Source: Natribaculum luteum (lineage in GTDB: Archaea; Halobacteriota; Halobacteria; Halobacteriales; Natrialbaceae). From it: a DNA stretch of 64,000 nt. The position numbers were made by a program, and so were the translations under genes. The stretch lies in the NCBI RefSeq assembly GCF_023008545.1, contig NZ_CP095397.1, forward strand, positions 2,294,001-2,358,000, given 5' to 3'. The notes under the pieces were generated by a model. That model had not been told where the DNA came from. It ran no database searches and was given only the letters and a program-made list of their open reading frames with translations. Every line of letters starts with the position of its first letter. Positions within the stretch are counted from its first letter, which is position 1. Below are positions 1-9,807 of the stretch, piece after piece.

Positions 1-918
1 TTCGTTATCTTCTTCGCCGTCTTCGTCGTCTTCGTCCTCGTCGCGTGCGGCGATTTCTTCCTCGAGGGCAACGACAGTGCCCGTCTCGCCGTCGACGCTA
101 ACCTCGGCGTCGCCGACCTCGGAGCCCGTGAGGACGAACTCGAACTCGTAGAGGCCGTCGTCGGTCTCGCTTTCGTCGAGGATCCAGGTTCCGTTCGCCG
201 CGGAGAGGGTATCTTCGGCGATGGCGAGCGCGTCCGACTGGCTGATCACCAGCGTCCCGTTGCCATCACGCGGGCGCTCGAATTCGCGGCTTCGCTCGCC
301 GTCTTCGCTTTCGACCTCGATCGACACGCCGTCGTCGAACTCGAGTTCGACCTCACCGCGTTCCTCGCCAGTGAAATGCCGGAGAAGTGCCTCGGAACCA
401 GCGCCTGTCAGTCGAGTCACCGACGCTTTGCCGTCGGCCAGCGCCGTCTCGTTCACGCCGGCCGCGGCGAGTTCGAAGTCGTCGACCTCGGCGGCGCGTT
501 CCTCGAGGCGGTCGTAACTCTCTACGACGCCCTGTGCACGGGCACTCAGCGACGCGAGTCGCTGGGCGTACGCCGACCTGTCGAGTTCGCCGTTCCGGTA
601 TGCCTCCGTGGCGGCTTCGTACTCCGCCCGCAGCGTCGCCGAACGGTTCTCGAGAACCGCCGCGCGGTCTGCGATCGCCGCCGCGCGGTCGCTCTCGTTG
701 CCACGTTCTATCCGTTCGTCGAACGCGGTATTCTCGAATTCGGTACGTACTTCGTCGCTCGTGGCGGTGACGACCGTCGACAGCTGTGCGCCAGCGGTGA
801 CGTCGACGCCACCGTTGGTCTGTCGATCGGCAGTCGACACTCCAGCGACGACCGCCGGGCCGATCGCGCCCGTACAGAGCAACACGGCCATCGCGACGAG
901 CAGGAGTTGTCGTTTCAT
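1..918 (-). CDS. Predicted exported protein with C-terminal PepSY-like domain (3' end cut by window)
   Basis: The minus-strand frame is open from ATG at 918 to the window edge, 306 codons, so the C terminus is missing. Residues 1-26 form a signal peptide (Lys-Arg followed by a Leu/Val/Ala-rich core). A Glu/Arg/Ala-rich, probably coiled-coil region follows. After about residue 225 comes a PepSY-like segment (a helix beginning DALAIAEDTL, then beta hairpins ending in GETGTVVALEEE). The tail at the edge is Asp/Glu-rich. A TATA-like box lies on the minus strand at 945-956, about 28 bases before the ATG, so the transcript is probably leaderless. The gene is divergent from the membrane HTH gene at 1085. 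In haloarchaea such exported proteins often sit beside that HTH type, which suggests a cell-surface role, but no reaction can be assigned. Confidence 0.8.
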   Translation of the reverse strand, partial: MKRQLLLVAMAVLLCTGAIGPAVVAGVSTADRQTNGGVDVTAGAQLSTVVTATSDEVRTEFENTAFDERIERGNESDRAAAIADRAAVLENRSATLRAEYEAATEAYRNGELDRSAYAQRLASLSARAQGVVESYDRLEERAAEVDDFELAAAGVNETALADGKASVTRLTGAGSEALLRHFTGEERGEVELEFDDGVSIEVESEDGERSREFERPRDGNGTLVISQSDALAIAEDTLSAANGTWILDESETDDGLYEFEFVLTGSEVGDAEVSVDGETGTVVALEEEIAARDEDEDDEDGEEDNE

Positions 919-1055
919 CGTCGATCCGGTCTCTCTTCGGGACCGACATAAACCGTCGTCACCGTTGTCGTGATTTCCCTCGAGTTGCACGGCAGCCCCG
1001 CCGCTGTCGGACGTTTGCACCGAATTGCAGCGATTTGCAGACGATCGGTCAGCAC

Positions 1056-1068
1056 GCTTATACCGTCG
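1056..1068 (+). promoter_or_regulatory. TATA-like box for the HTH gene at 1085
   Basis: The sequence GCTTATACC lies 20-28 bases before GTG 1085. This spacing places transcription start at or next to the start codon and supports the GTG start over the upstream in-frame candidate at 1025. Confidence 0.5.
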
Positions 1069-1084
1069 CTCTCAAAACCATCAC

Positions 1085-2227
1085 GTGACTGTGAGAGTCA
1101 CAACTGAGCGAGTCGTTGCTGTTCTCGTCGTGGCGTCTATCTTCTCTTCCGTTCCCATCGAGACCTCGGCCGCTTCCGTTCCGGATGGGGCCGCCCAGAC
1201 TGCAGTTCAGGACGTACCCACGGCTGACACGACCGTCACGCGAATCGAGGTCGCAGACGACGGGTCTGCCCGCTGGTCGGTGACGGTCCGAACGCGACTC
1301 GAGAACGACACCGACGTCGCCGACTACGAGGCCTTCCAGGACCGGTTCCGCGCCGACCGAGAGGCGTACGCCGATCGGTTCGAACGGCGCATGACTGGCG
1401 TCGTCTCGAGTGCGTCGGACGCGACCAGTCGGAACATGACCGCGACGGAGTTTCGCGTGCGGACGTCGATTCAGGAACTTCCGAGACGGTGGGGCGTCGT
1501 CACCTACTCGTTCACCTGGACGAACTTCGCCGCTGTTGACGGGGAGACCGTCGTCGTCGGCGACGTGTTCGAGGGCGGGTTCTATCTCGACGACGGCGAC
1601 CGTCTCCAGCTCGTTCCACCCGCGGAATACGTGGCAACGTCGACGTCACCACCGTCGGACGAGGTCGACGACACGACGGTTATCTGGATCGGCCCGGACA
1701 ACTTCGCCACCCAGCAACCGGCCGCCCGCTTCGAACCCGCAGAAGCGAACGACGGTTCGGACCGTTCCCGTCTCGATTCGGTCGGCTCCGTGATCGTCGA
1801 CGACGGACTCGCCACCGTCATCGTCGTCGCGGCCGTCGTGCTCGTGGCTGGCGGCGTCTCCCTCGCCCGGCGACGTGACGACATCGACCTGATCCCGTCG
1901 CGACGCTCGTCGGCTGCGGCCGCAGTCGAGTCCGCCGATCGGCCAACCGACACCGACGGCGAGACGGCGGACGATGCCGATGCCGAACAGTCGAGCGAGT
2001 CGATCGGCCAGATGCCGTCGCCCGACCTTGCGACCGACGACGACCGGGTCCGGGCGCTGCTCGAGCACAACGGCGGTCGAATGCGACAGGCCGCCATCGC
2101 CGACGAACTCGAGTGGTCCGCCTCGAAGACGTCTCGAGTCGTCTCCAGGATGGCCGACGAGGGAGCCGTCGAGAAGCTTCGAATCGGTCGTGAGAACGTC
2201 ATCGACCTCCTCGAGGACGACGACTGA
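1085..2227 (+). CDS. Membrane-anchored helix-turn-helix protein
   Basis: This 380-residue protein starts at GTG 1085; the TATA-like box just upstream argues against the longer frame from 1025. It has an N-terminal signal or membrane segment (about 5-28), then an extracellular beta-rich region of about 200 residues. A transmembrane segment (about 240-262, Ile/Val-rich) is followed by RRR and a cytoplasmic Asp/Glu/Ser-rich linker. The C terminus is a winged HTH (about 318-380) containing RQAAIADELEWSASKTSRVV. The architecture fits the haloarchaeal one-component regulators in which an outer domain is linked to a DUF7343-type HTH. It is divergent from the exported protein at 1-918, so it may sense surface status and regulate its neighbour; that role is inference. 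Confidence 0.85.
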   Translation: MTVRVTTERVVAVLVVASIFSSVPIETSAASVPDGAAQTAVQDVPTADTTVTRIEVADDGSARWSVTVRTRLENDTDVADYEAFQDRFRADREAYADRFERRMTGVVSSASDATSRNMTATEFRVRTSIQELPRRWGVVTYSFTWTNFAAVDGETVVVGDVFEGGFYLDDGDRLQLVPPAEYVATSTSPPSDEVDDTTVIWIGPDNFATQQPAARFEPAEANDGSDRSRLDSVGSVIVDDGLATVIVVAAVVLVAGGVSLARRRDDIDLIPSRRSSAAAAVESADRPTDTDGETADDADAEQSSESIGQMPSPDLATDDDRVRALLEHNGGRMRQAAIADELEWSASKTSRVVSRMADEGAVEKLRIGRENVIDLLEDDD

Positions 2228-2283
2228 CTGGCTGTCGAGTCGTCCCGTTACGCTTTACCCCGCGGAGGTCAAATCGAGGCGCA

Positions 2284-3768
2284 ATGACCGCACAAACCGT
2301 CCAGCAGGGCGACCTCGTCACCGTCATCGGCCTCGAGGTCCACGTCCAGCTGGAGACGAACACGAAAATCTTCTGTTCCTGTCCGACCGAGCCGGCGGAC
2401 GAGCCCAACGAGAACGTCTGTCCGGTCTGTCTCGGCCTCCCCGGCGCGTTGCCGGTGTTGAACGAGGCCGCAGTCGAGGCCGCGGTGAAAGTCGGGAAGG
2501 CGATCGACGCCGACATCCCCGAGGAGACCCGCTTCCACCGCAAGAATTACTACTACCCCGACCTGCCGAAGAACTTCCAGATCACCCAGTACGACGAGCC
2601 GATCTGTGCGGACGGCGAACTCGAGATTTCCGTCGAGGGCCAGCGTCGAACCGTCGCGATCGAGCGCGCCCACCTCGAGGAGGATCCCGGGAGCCTCCAG
2701 CACGTCGGCGGCGGGATCGACACCGCCGACTACACGCTCGTCGACTACAACCGCGCTGGCGTCCCGCTGATGGAGATCGTCACTGCGCCGGACTTTCGCA
2801 GCCCCTCCGAAGTCCGGGCGTTCCTCGCCGAACTCGAGGAAGTCCTGGAGTACCTCGGCGTCTTCGACGCAGGACGGGACGGCAGCCTGCGCGTGGACGC
2901 CAACCTCTCGATCATCCCCGCAGAAGAGACCAACGGCGACGGCACGATCGACGAGGAGGCGCTCGCGGCCGCCAACCGGACCGAGGTGAAAAACATCTCG
3001 AGTCACAAGGGCGCGGAGAAGGCGCTGGCCTACGAGGAGACTCGACAGAAAAACGCCATCCAGCGCGGGCGAGCGGTCGAACAGGAGACGCGCCACTGGG
3101 ACGAGTCCCGTGGTATCACGGTCTCGATGCGCTCGAAAGAAGAGGAGAAAGACTACCGGTACTTCGAGGAGGCCGACCTCCCGCCGCTGCGGGTCTCGGG
3201 CTGGAAAGAGGAGATCGCTATTCCCGAGCTTCCAACCGCTCGGCGCGAGCGATTCCAGGACGAGTACGACCTGAGCGAGGAGGCAGCCTCGAAGCTCACC
3301 TCGACCAAGCAGGTCGCCGACTTCTACGAGGACGTCGCAAGCGAGTTCGACCCCGACCTGGCGGCGACGTGGGTCGCCGACGAACTGCTGGGCGAACTCA
3401 ACTACCGAGATATGGAGATCACCGACGTCGAGGATCGCCTCGGGGAGGTAAACCGCCTCGTCGAACTCGTCGCGACCGACGAGATCACAGCGAAGAACGC
3501 CCGCGAAACCGTCCTCCGGGGGATGCTCGACGACGGCGACGATCCGGATACGATCGTCGAGCGGGAGGGGCTCGGCAAGACCGGCGAGGACGAGGTCCAG
3601 CAGGCCGTCGTGGAGGCGATCGACGAGAATCCCGACGCCGTCGCAGACTACCACGCGGGCGAGGGCGGCGCGATCAACTTCCTCGTCGGCCAGGTCATGC
3701 AGAAGACCGGCGGCAGCGCCGACCCCGGCGACGTGAACCAGCTTCTCCGGGCGGAACTCGAGGAGTAG
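2284..3768 (+). CDS. gatB: Asp-tRNA(Asn)/Glu-tRNA(Gln) amidotransferase subunit B
   Basis: This 494-residue protein has full family length. GatB binds misacylated tRNA, activates the side-chain carboxylate with ATP, and accepts ammonia from GatA. The N terminus has the GLEVHVQLET motif and a CSCP...CPVCLG cysteine cluster (about residues 36-56). The YYYPDLPKNFQITQYDEP signature follows. Residues about 330-494 form the helical tRNA-binding tail (Yqey-like). Neither gatA nor gatC is adjacent. Together with aspS at 56145 it fits tRNA-dependent Asn synthesis in haloarchaea. The start is ATG 2284. Confidence 0.97.
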   Translation: MTAQTVQQGDLVTVIGLEVHVQLETNTKIFCSCPTEPADEPNENVCPVCLGLPGALPVLNEAAVEAAVKVGKAIDADIPEETRFHRKNYYYPDLPKNFQITQYDEPICADGELEISVEGQRRTVAIERAHLEEDPGSLQHVGGGIDTADYTLVDYNRAGVPLMEIVTAPDFRSPSEVRAFLAELEEVLEYLGVFDAGRDGSLRVDANLSIIPAEETNGDGTIDEEALAAANRTEVKNISSHKGAEKALAYEETRQKNAIQRGRAVEQETRHWDESRGITVSMRSKEEEKDYRYFEEADLPPLRVSGWKEEIAIPELPTARRERFQDEYDLSEEAASKLTSTKQVADFYEDVASEFDPDLAATWVADELLGELNYRDMEITDVEDRLGEVNRLVELVATDEITAKNARETVLRGMLDDGDDPDTIVEREGLGKTGEDEVQQAVVEAIDENPDAVADYHAGEGGAINFLVGQVMQKTGGSADPGDVNQLLRAELEE

Positions 3769-3943
3769 GCCGTCGCGCTCTCGATCGTCTCCGCTCACCA
3801 CGTTTTCGCTACTCTCGATCCGATTTCGGCTCGACTCGAGTCACCCGAGTGACGTCTTCAGGGCCGCTCGCTGCCGGCGACGGCCGGGACGGATCAACAG
3901 TCATTTGAGCCTCACGCGCAGTTATTCGGCGGACGAGTGTGAT

Positions 3944-5485
3944 ATGACGGACGACGACCCACCACGGACCGGAACGACAGACGACGCGATCGAGTACGGT
4001 ATCGACGACCGACCGCCCGCCGGCGAGTCGGTCGTACTCGGCATCCAGCACTACCTGACGATGGTCGGCGCGAACATCGCGGTGCCGCTGATTCTGGCCG
4101 GCGCGATGGGGATGACGGACAATCCCGAGGTTACCGCCCGGTTCATCGGGACCTTTTTCGTCGTCTCCGGAATCGCGACGCTCGCCCAGACGACGTTCGG
4201 CAACCGGTACCCGATCGTGCAGGGTGCGCCGTTCTCGATGCTCGCGCCGGCGCTGGCCATCGTCGGCGTCGTCACCGCCGGCGGCGTTTCGGGCCAGCCA
4301 GGCTGGGAGGCCGCGCTGTTGCAGTTACAGGGAGCGATCATCGTCGCCGCGATCGTCGAGGTTGCGATGGGCTACTTCGGGCTGGTCGGGAAACTCCGCC
4401 GGTTCCTCTCGCCAGTGGTCATCGCTCCGACGATCGCGCTGATCGGGCTGTCGCTGTTCAGTGCCCCCCAGATCACTACTGCCGACCAGAGCTGGCCCCT
4501 GCTCGGGCTCACGCTCGGGCTCATCCTGCTGTTCTCGCAGTATCTCGACGTCAAGCACAAAGCGTTCCGGCTCTATCCGGTGATTCTGGCGCTCGTCATC
4601 GCCTGGATCGTCGCCGCGGTCCTCTCGGTGACGGGCGTGATCGGCGGGGGCCACCCGGGCTACGTCGACCTCGGACAGGTCGCGGACGCCCAGCTGCTGC
4701 TCCCGATCTACCCCTTCCAGTGGGGTACTCCGCAGGTGACGACGGCGTTCGTCGTCGGGATGTTCGCTGGCGTGCTGGCCTCGATCGTCGAGAGCATCGG
4801 CGACTACTACGCGGTGGCGAACATCTCGGGCTCGGGTGCACCGAGCGAGAAGCGGATCAATCACGGCATCGGGATGGAGGGGCTGATGAACGTCTTCGCC
4901 GGGATCATGGGAACCGGCGGGTCGACGTCCTACTCCGAGAACATCGGCGCGATCGGCCTGACCGGCGTCGCCTCGCGATACGTCGTGCAGGTCGGGGCCG
5001 TCGTCATGCTGCTCGTCGGCTTCGTCGGCTACTTCGGCCAGTTGATCGCGACCATTCCCGGCCCGATCGTCGGCGGCCTGTTCATCGCGATGTTCGGTCA
5101 GATCGTCGCCGTCGGAATCTCGACGCTCAAGCACGTCGACCTCGAGTCCTCGCGGAACACGTTCATCGTCGGCTTCGCCCTGTTCGTCGGGCTGGCGATT
5201 CCAGCGTACATGGGGAACTTCGAGCAGGTACAGGAGTTCCGTGCGGTCATGGAAGGCGTGGCAGTTCTCGGGCCGGTCCTGAGCGAACGTCTCATCGCCG
5301 ACACGATCTACGTGATCGGCTCGACGGGTATGGCGGTCGGCGGCCTCGCCGCGCTCGTCCTCGATAACACGATCCCGGGCACGCGCGAGGAACGCGGGAT
5401 CGCCGAGTGGGACCGCATCGCCGAAGACGACGCGGAGTTCGAAACGTTCCTCGAGCGCCAGACGAGCGCCAGTCGAAGCGACTGA
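3944..5485 (+). CDS. NCS2-family uracil/xanthine-type permease
   Basis: This 513-residue inner-membrane transporter has many hydrophobic segments after a short acidic N terminus. The family entry motif is seen in VLGIQHYLTMVGANIAVPLI. The core TM8-10 signature appears as TSYSENIGAIGLTGVASR (about residues 325-342), and a QGAPFSM motif lies near residue 90. It probably symports a nucleobase such as uracil or xanthine; the exact substrate cannot be read from sequence. ATG 3944 is preferred over the TTG at 3905 because the permease homology starts after it. It converges with the MATE gene, and both stop codons sit in one shared inverted repeat. Confidence 0.93.
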   Translation: MTDDDPPRTGTTDDAIEYGIDDRPPAGESVVLGIQHYLTMVGANIAVPLILAGAMGMTDNPEVTARFIGTFFVVSGIATLAQTTFGNRYPIVQGAPFSMLAPALAIVGVVTAGGVSGQPGWEAALLQLQGAIIVAAIVEVAMGYFGLVGKLRRFLSPVVIAPTIALIGLSLFSAPQITTADQSWPLLGLTLGLILLFSQYLDVKHKAFRLYPVILALVIAWIVAAVLSVTGVIGGGHPGYVDLGQVADAQLLLPIYPFQWGTPQVTTAFVVGMFAGVLASIVESIGDYYAVANISGSGAPSEKRINHGIGMEGLMNVFAGIMGTGGSTSYSENIGAIGLTGVASRYVVQVGAVVMLLVGFVGYFGQLIATIPGPIVGGLFIAMFGQIVAVGISTLKHVDLESSRNTFIVGFALFVGLAIPAYMGNFEQVQEFRAVMEGVAVLGPVLSERLIADTIYVIGSTGMAVGGLAALVLDNTIPGTREERGIAEWDRIAEDDAEFETFLERQTSASRSD

Positions 5486-5532
5486 CGGTATTCCACGCGA
5501 CACTCGAGCGGTCAGCAGTCGGCCGTCAGTCG
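5479..5532. terminator. Shared inverted repeat containing both stop codons of a convergent gene pair
   Basis: A perfect 10-bp inverted repeat (CGACTGACGG at 5479-5488, CCGTCAGTCG at 5523-5532) with a 34-base loop. The left arm holds the TGA of the permease and the right arm holds the TGA of the MATE gene. This could act as a bidirectional terminator or 3'-end stabiliser; the function is inference. Confidence 0.4.
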
Positions 5533-6977
5533 TGACCCGCCTCGGTTTCGTCGCCCCCTCGAGTTCCCGCCGGTGCGGGTGGACCCGGTCGTTCGTCCTC
5601 GACGACGCCTTCTTTCCACGTCCCCAGCCGGAACCAGGCGACGGCGACGACAAACGAGGCGGCCATCCCGAACGAGAACGCCCACCAGATCCCCGCGACC
5701 CCCAGGTCGATCGCGGCGACGGTGGGAATCGTGACCCCGAGAACGGGGATCGTCACGGCGGTAAAGGCGAGCACGAGCGCGACCGGGATGCGGAAGATCC
5801 ACCGCGAGAGCAGCGAGAGCGCCATCGCCTCTCGCGTGTTTCCGGCCCCGCGGAACGCGCCCTGGACGACCATCACGCCGGCGAACAGCGCCCAGAACGG
5901 CGCGGTGATCCGGAGGAAGACGACGCCGTCGGCGATCACGGCGGGGTCGCCGGTGAACACCCCGATCGACCGGGCAGGGAACGCGAACACGAGCGCCGCG
6001 GCGGCGAAGACGACGGCCATCGTTCCCGCCGTCGCGGTTCGGGCGACGGCGGCGGCACGCTCTGGCGTCTCCGCGCCGAGGTTCTGCCCGACGCCGGTCG
6101 CCGTCGCCTGTCCGACTGCCCCCGCGACCGACCACGTGACCGACATCAGCCGGATGCCGATCCCGTAGGCGGCGGTCGGGTTCTGGCCGAAGCGGGCGAC
6201 GAAGCCGGCCATCGCAACCGCGGCGAAACTGCGCGCCCAGCCGTCGAACGTCGCCGGGTAGCCGATGCCGACGAGCTGTCGCTGGACCGTCCAGTCCGGC
6301 CGCAGGTCGCCGATTCGCAGGCGAACGCCGAAGCCGCCGACCAGCAGCACGTAGATCCCGGCTGCCGTCGCGAACCCGCGGGAGATGAACGTCGCCACGG
6401 CCGCCCCACGCGTTCCCCAACCGAGAAACGGGCCCCACTCGAGGACGAAGATCGGGTCGAGAACGACGTTGAGTCCCGCAGAGAGGACCATCAGCCACAT
6501 GGCGGTCTTCGTGTCGCCGGCACCCTGCAGGGAGGCGCGGAAGGCGAAAAAGAGGAACGTAAACGGGAGTGCGAGGAAGATGACCTCGATGTAGGCGAGC
6601 GACTCGAGGAAGACGTCGCCGCGAGCGCCGATGACGGTCAAAAGCGGCCGCCGAAAGGCGAGTCCGACCACCGCGAGGGTCGTCGAGACGACGAGCGTGA
6701 GCAGGATCGTCTGTGCGACGACGCGGTCGGCCCGTCGGTCGTCGCCCGCGCCGACGTGCTGGGAGACCAGCGCGATCGTCGCCGCCGTGATGCCCATCGC
6801 CGTCGAGACGAACATCCACGACAGCGGGAACATGAGCGAGACGGCGGCGACGGCGGCCGAACTCACCCGGCCGACCCAGAACATGTCCGCGAGGTTGTAG
6901 AACGTCTGGAGCAGGTTGCCAAGCACCAGCGGCCAGGCTAGGTGGAGGAGTTTCGGCGGGATCGAGCCCGTCGTCAT
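5526..6977 (-). CDS. MATE-family multidrug/toxin exporter
   Basis: This 483-residue membrane protein has about twelve hydrophobic segments in two related halves, the normal MATE length. The N-terminal half begins LHLAWPLVLGNLLQTFYNLA and contains DMFWVGRVS. The second half begins near YGIGIRLMSVTWSVAGAVGQ. MATE exporters use Na+ or H+ gradients to expel cationic compounds. ATG 6977 (MTTGSIPPKL) is chosen because MATE homology starts there; about 98 more codons are open upstream but look non-coding. The C terminus is hydrophilic. It is convergent with the permease. Confidence 0.92.
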   Translation of the reverse strand: MTTGSIPPKLLHLAWPLVLGNLLQTFYNLADMFWVGRVSSAAVAAVSLMFPLSWMFVSTAMGITAATIALVSQHVGAGDDRRADRVVAQTILLTLVVSTTLAVVGLAFRRPLLTVIGARGDVFLESLAYIEVIFLALPFTFLFFAFRASLQGAGDTKTAMWLMVLSAGLNVVLDPIFVLEWGPFLGWGTRGAAVATFISRGFATAAGIYVLLVGGFGVRLRIGDLRPDWTVQRQLVGIGYPATFDGWARSFAAVAMAGFVARFGQNPTAAYGIGIRLMSVTWSVAGAVGQATATGVGQNLGAETPERAAAVARTATAGTMAVVFAAAALVFAFPARSIGVFTGDPAVIADGVVFLRITAPFWALFAGVMVVQGAFRGAGNTREAMALSLLSRWIFRIPVALVLAFTAVTIPVLGVTIPTVAAIDLGVAGIWWAFSFGMAASFVVAVAWFRLGTWKEGVVEDERPGPPAPAGTRGGDETEAGHD

Positions 6978-7218
6978 GTCGACGCGTTTGCGGTCGGTCT
7001 GGGCCACTGTTCGTGGGTTCGTCGGTCGGCCGACGCAAAAGAACTCCCATCTCGTCCGGGGTTGCCGGCTTCGTCGCGCCCCTGCCCAGATCGGTCTCCC
7101 AAGCGCGCGTGTCGCGCGTACACCCGCGCTGTCTCCCGATTTCTGCGAAACAGTTATCCGGGCGACTGGCGTATCGAGCGACGATGACAACGGCTCGAGC
7201 ACCGGGAGGTGAGCCCCC

Positions 7219-9705
7219 GTGGAGCTAATTATCACCGAGAAGGACAACGCTGCGCGGCGGATCGCCGACATTCTGAGCGGCGGTTCGATGGAGTCTTCCC
7301 GGGAGAACGGCGTGAACGTCTACGAGTGGGGCGGCAAGCGCTGCGTGGGCCTGTCGGGGCACGTCGTCGGCGTCGACTTCCCGCCCGAGTACTCCGACTG
7401 GCGGGACGTCGAACCGGCCGAACTCGTCGACGCGGACATCGAGAAGACGCCGACGAAAGAGAACATCGTCGCGACGCTGCGAATCCTCGCACGACAGGCC
7501 GAGCGCGTGACGATCGCGACCGACTACGACCGCGAGGGCGAACTCATCGGCAAGGAAGCCTACGAGATCGTCCGCGAGGTCAACGAGGACGTCCCGATCC
7601 GTCGCGTCCGGTTCTCGTCGATCACCGAAAACGAGGTGCAAAACGCCTTCGCCGAGCCGGAAGAGCTCGACTTCGACCTCGCCGCCGCCGGCGAAGCCCG
7701 CCAGATCATCGACCTGATCTGGGGGGCGTCGCTGACCCGGTTTCTCTCGCTCTCGGCGGGACAACTCGGCCAGGACTTCATCTCCGTCGGTCGCGTGCAG
7801 TCGCCGGCGCTCAAGCTGATCGTCGACCGCGAACGCGAGATCCAGGCGTTCGATCCCGACGACTACTGGGAAATCTTCGCCGACCTGACGAACGACGACG
7901 GAGAGACGTTCGAGTCGCAGTACTTCTACCGCGACGAGGACGACAACGAGGCCGAACGCGTCTGGGAGGAGTCCGCGGCCGAGGCGGCCTACGAGACGCT
8001 CTCGAGTGCCGACGCCGCGACCGTCGTCGACGTCAACCGCCGTACGCGCACCGACTCGCCCCCGACGCCGTTCAACACCACGCAGTTCATCCGCGCGGCG
8101 AGCGCGATCGGCTTCTCGGCCAAGCGAGCGATGTCGATCGCCGAGGATCTCTACACCGCCGGCTACATCACCTACCCGCGTACCGACAACACCGTCTACC
8201 CCGACGACCTGGATCCCGAGGAGTTGCTCGACGACTTCGTCGGCCACTCCACGCTCGGCGAGGACGCCGAGGACCTGCTCGAGGCCGACGAGATCGTTCC
8301 CACCGAGGGCGACGAGGAGACGACCGACCACCCGCCGATCCACCCGACGGGTGAGATCCCGACCCGCGGCGGGGACGTCACCGACGACGAGTGGAAGGTC
8401 TACGAACTCGTCGTCCGCCGGTTCTACGCGACGGTCGCCGACGCCGCCGTCTGGGAACACCTCAAGGTCGTCACCGAGGTCGACGACCGCAGGCTCAAAG
8501 CCAACGGCAAGCGCCTCGTCGAACCTGGCTACCACGCGGTCTATCCCTACTACAGCACGTCGGAGAACTACGTGCCCGCCGTCGAGGAGGGCGAGGAACT
8601 CGCCGTCGGCGACGTCGAACTCGAGGAGAAAGAAACCCAGCCGCCACGCCGGTACGGCCAGTCCCGGCTCATCGAGACGATGGAAGACATGGGCATCGGG
8701 ACGAAGGCGACCCGCCACGAGATCGTCCAGAAGCTGTACGATCGGGGCTACATCGAGAGCGACCCACCGCGGCCGACGCGGCTGGCGATGGCCGTCGTCG
8801 AGGCCGCCGAAAACTACGCCGACCGCGTCGTCAGCGAGGGAATGACCGCTCAACTCGAGGCCGACATGGACGCCATCGCCTCCGGCGAGGCCACCCTCGA
8901 CGACGTCACCGAGGAGTCCCGCGAGATGCTCGAGGAGATCTTCGCGGAACTCGCAGACTCCCGCGAGGAGATCGGCGACCACCTCCGGAAGTCGCTCAAG
9001 GCGGACAAGCGCCTGGGGCCGTGTCCCGAGTGTGGCGAGGACCTGCTCGTGCGCCGGAGTCGCCACGGCTCGTACTTCGTCGGCTGTGACGGCTACCCCG
9101 ACTGCGAGTTTACCCTCCCGCTTCCCTCGACGGGCAAGCCGCTGATCATGGAGGAAACCTGTGAGGAACACGACCTCCACCACGTCAAGATGCTCGCCGG
9201 CCGCCAGACGTTCGTCCACGGCTGTCCGCTCTGCAAGGCCGAGGACGCCGGCGAGGGGCCGATCATCGGCGACTGTCCCGAGTGTGGCGACGAACACGGG
9301 GGCGAACTCGCGATCAAGACCCTTCAGAGCGGCTCTCGGCTCGTCGGCTGTACGCGCTATCCCGACTGCGAGTACTCGCTGCCGCTGCCGCGCCGGGGCG
9401 AGATCGAAGTCACCGACGAGTACTGCGAGGAACACGACCTGCCCGAACTGGTGATCCACAACGGCGACGAGCCCTGGGAACTTGGCTGTCCGATCTGCAA
9501 CTACCGGGAGTTCCAGGCCCGCCAGAGTGACAGCGGCACGGACCTCGAGTCGCTCGACGGTATCGGCGCGAAGACCGCCGAGAAGCTCGCCGACGCGGGC
9601 ATCGAGAGCATCGACGACCTGACCGACGCCGATCCGGACGCCGTCGCCGAGGACGTCGACGGCGTCAGCGCCGATCGCGTTCGTAGCTGGCAGGCGAAAG
9701 CCTGA
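7219..9705 (+). CDS. topA: DNA topoisomerase I (type IA)
   Basis: This 828-residue enzyme relaxes negative supercoils through a 5'-phosphotyrosine intermediate. The Toprim domain is at the N terminus (ELIITEKDNAARRI start; TDYDREGELIG at about 101-111). The active-site Tyr is in ITYPRTDN at about residue 318. Four cysteine-rich zinc-finger modules run from about 601 (CPECGED, CPLCK, CPECGDEH, CPICN). A terminal helix-hairpin-helix runs from about 774 (LDGIGAKTAEKLADAGI). The start is GTG 7219, preceded by a GGGAGGTGA Shine-Dalgarno-like stretch at 7201-7209, so this transcript is probably led. Confidence 0.97.
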   Translation: MELIITEKDNAARRIADILSGGSMESSRENGVNVYEWGGKRCVGLSGHVVGVDFPPEYSDWRDVEPAELVDADIEKTPTKENIVATLRILARQAERVTIATDYDREGELIGKEAYEIVREVNEDVPIRRVRFSSITENEVQNAFAEPEELDFDLAAAGEARQIIDLIWGASLTRFLSLSAGQLGQDFISVGRVQSPALKLIVDREREIQAFDPDDYWEIFADLTNDDGETFESQYFYRDEDDNEAERVWEESAAEAAYETLSSADAATVVDVNRRTRTDSPPTPFNTTQFIRAASAIGFSAKRAMSIAEDLYTAGYITYPRTDNTVYPDDLDPEELLDDFVGHSTLGEDAEDLLEADEIVPTEGDEETTDHPPIHPTGEIPTRGGDVTDDEWKVYELVVRRFYATVADAAVWEHLKVVTEVDDRRLKANGKRLVEPGYHAVYPYYSTSENYVPAVEEGEELAVGDVELEEKETQPPRRYGQSRLIETMEDMGIGTKATRHEIVQKLYDRGYIESDPPRPTRLAMAVVEAAENYADRVVSEGMTAQLEADMDAIASGEATLDDVTEESREMLEEIFAELADSREEIGDHLRKSLKADKRLGPCPECGEDLLVRRSRHGSYFVGCDGYPDCEFTLPLPSTGKPLIMEETCEEHDLHHVKMLAGRQTFVHGCPLCKAEDAGEGPIIGDCPECGDEHGGELAIKTLQSGSRLVGCTRYPDCEYSLPLPRRGEIEVTDEYCEEHDLPELVIHNGDEPWELGCPICNYREFQARQSDSGTDLESLDGIGAKTAEKLADAGIESIDDLTDADPDAVAEDVDGVSADRVRSWQAKA

Positions 9706-9807
9706 ACGGGCACAGCGCGGGGCCACTCGTTTTTAGCACCACAAGCCACGGCCGTCTCGAGGTCGGCGGAGGCGAACGTATATGTCACTCGCCTTCGACG
9801 TACCGGT

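Noticed and set aside
1974-3908. Open frame of 644 codons overlapping gatB
   Set aside because: It lies out of frame over gatB and translates to an Arg/Pro/Gly-rich sequence with no domain; a typical high-GC shadow.
7225-9726. 833-codon minus-strand frame across topA
   Set aside because: Antisense shadow of topA; composition Val/Asp/Leu-repetitive without motifs.
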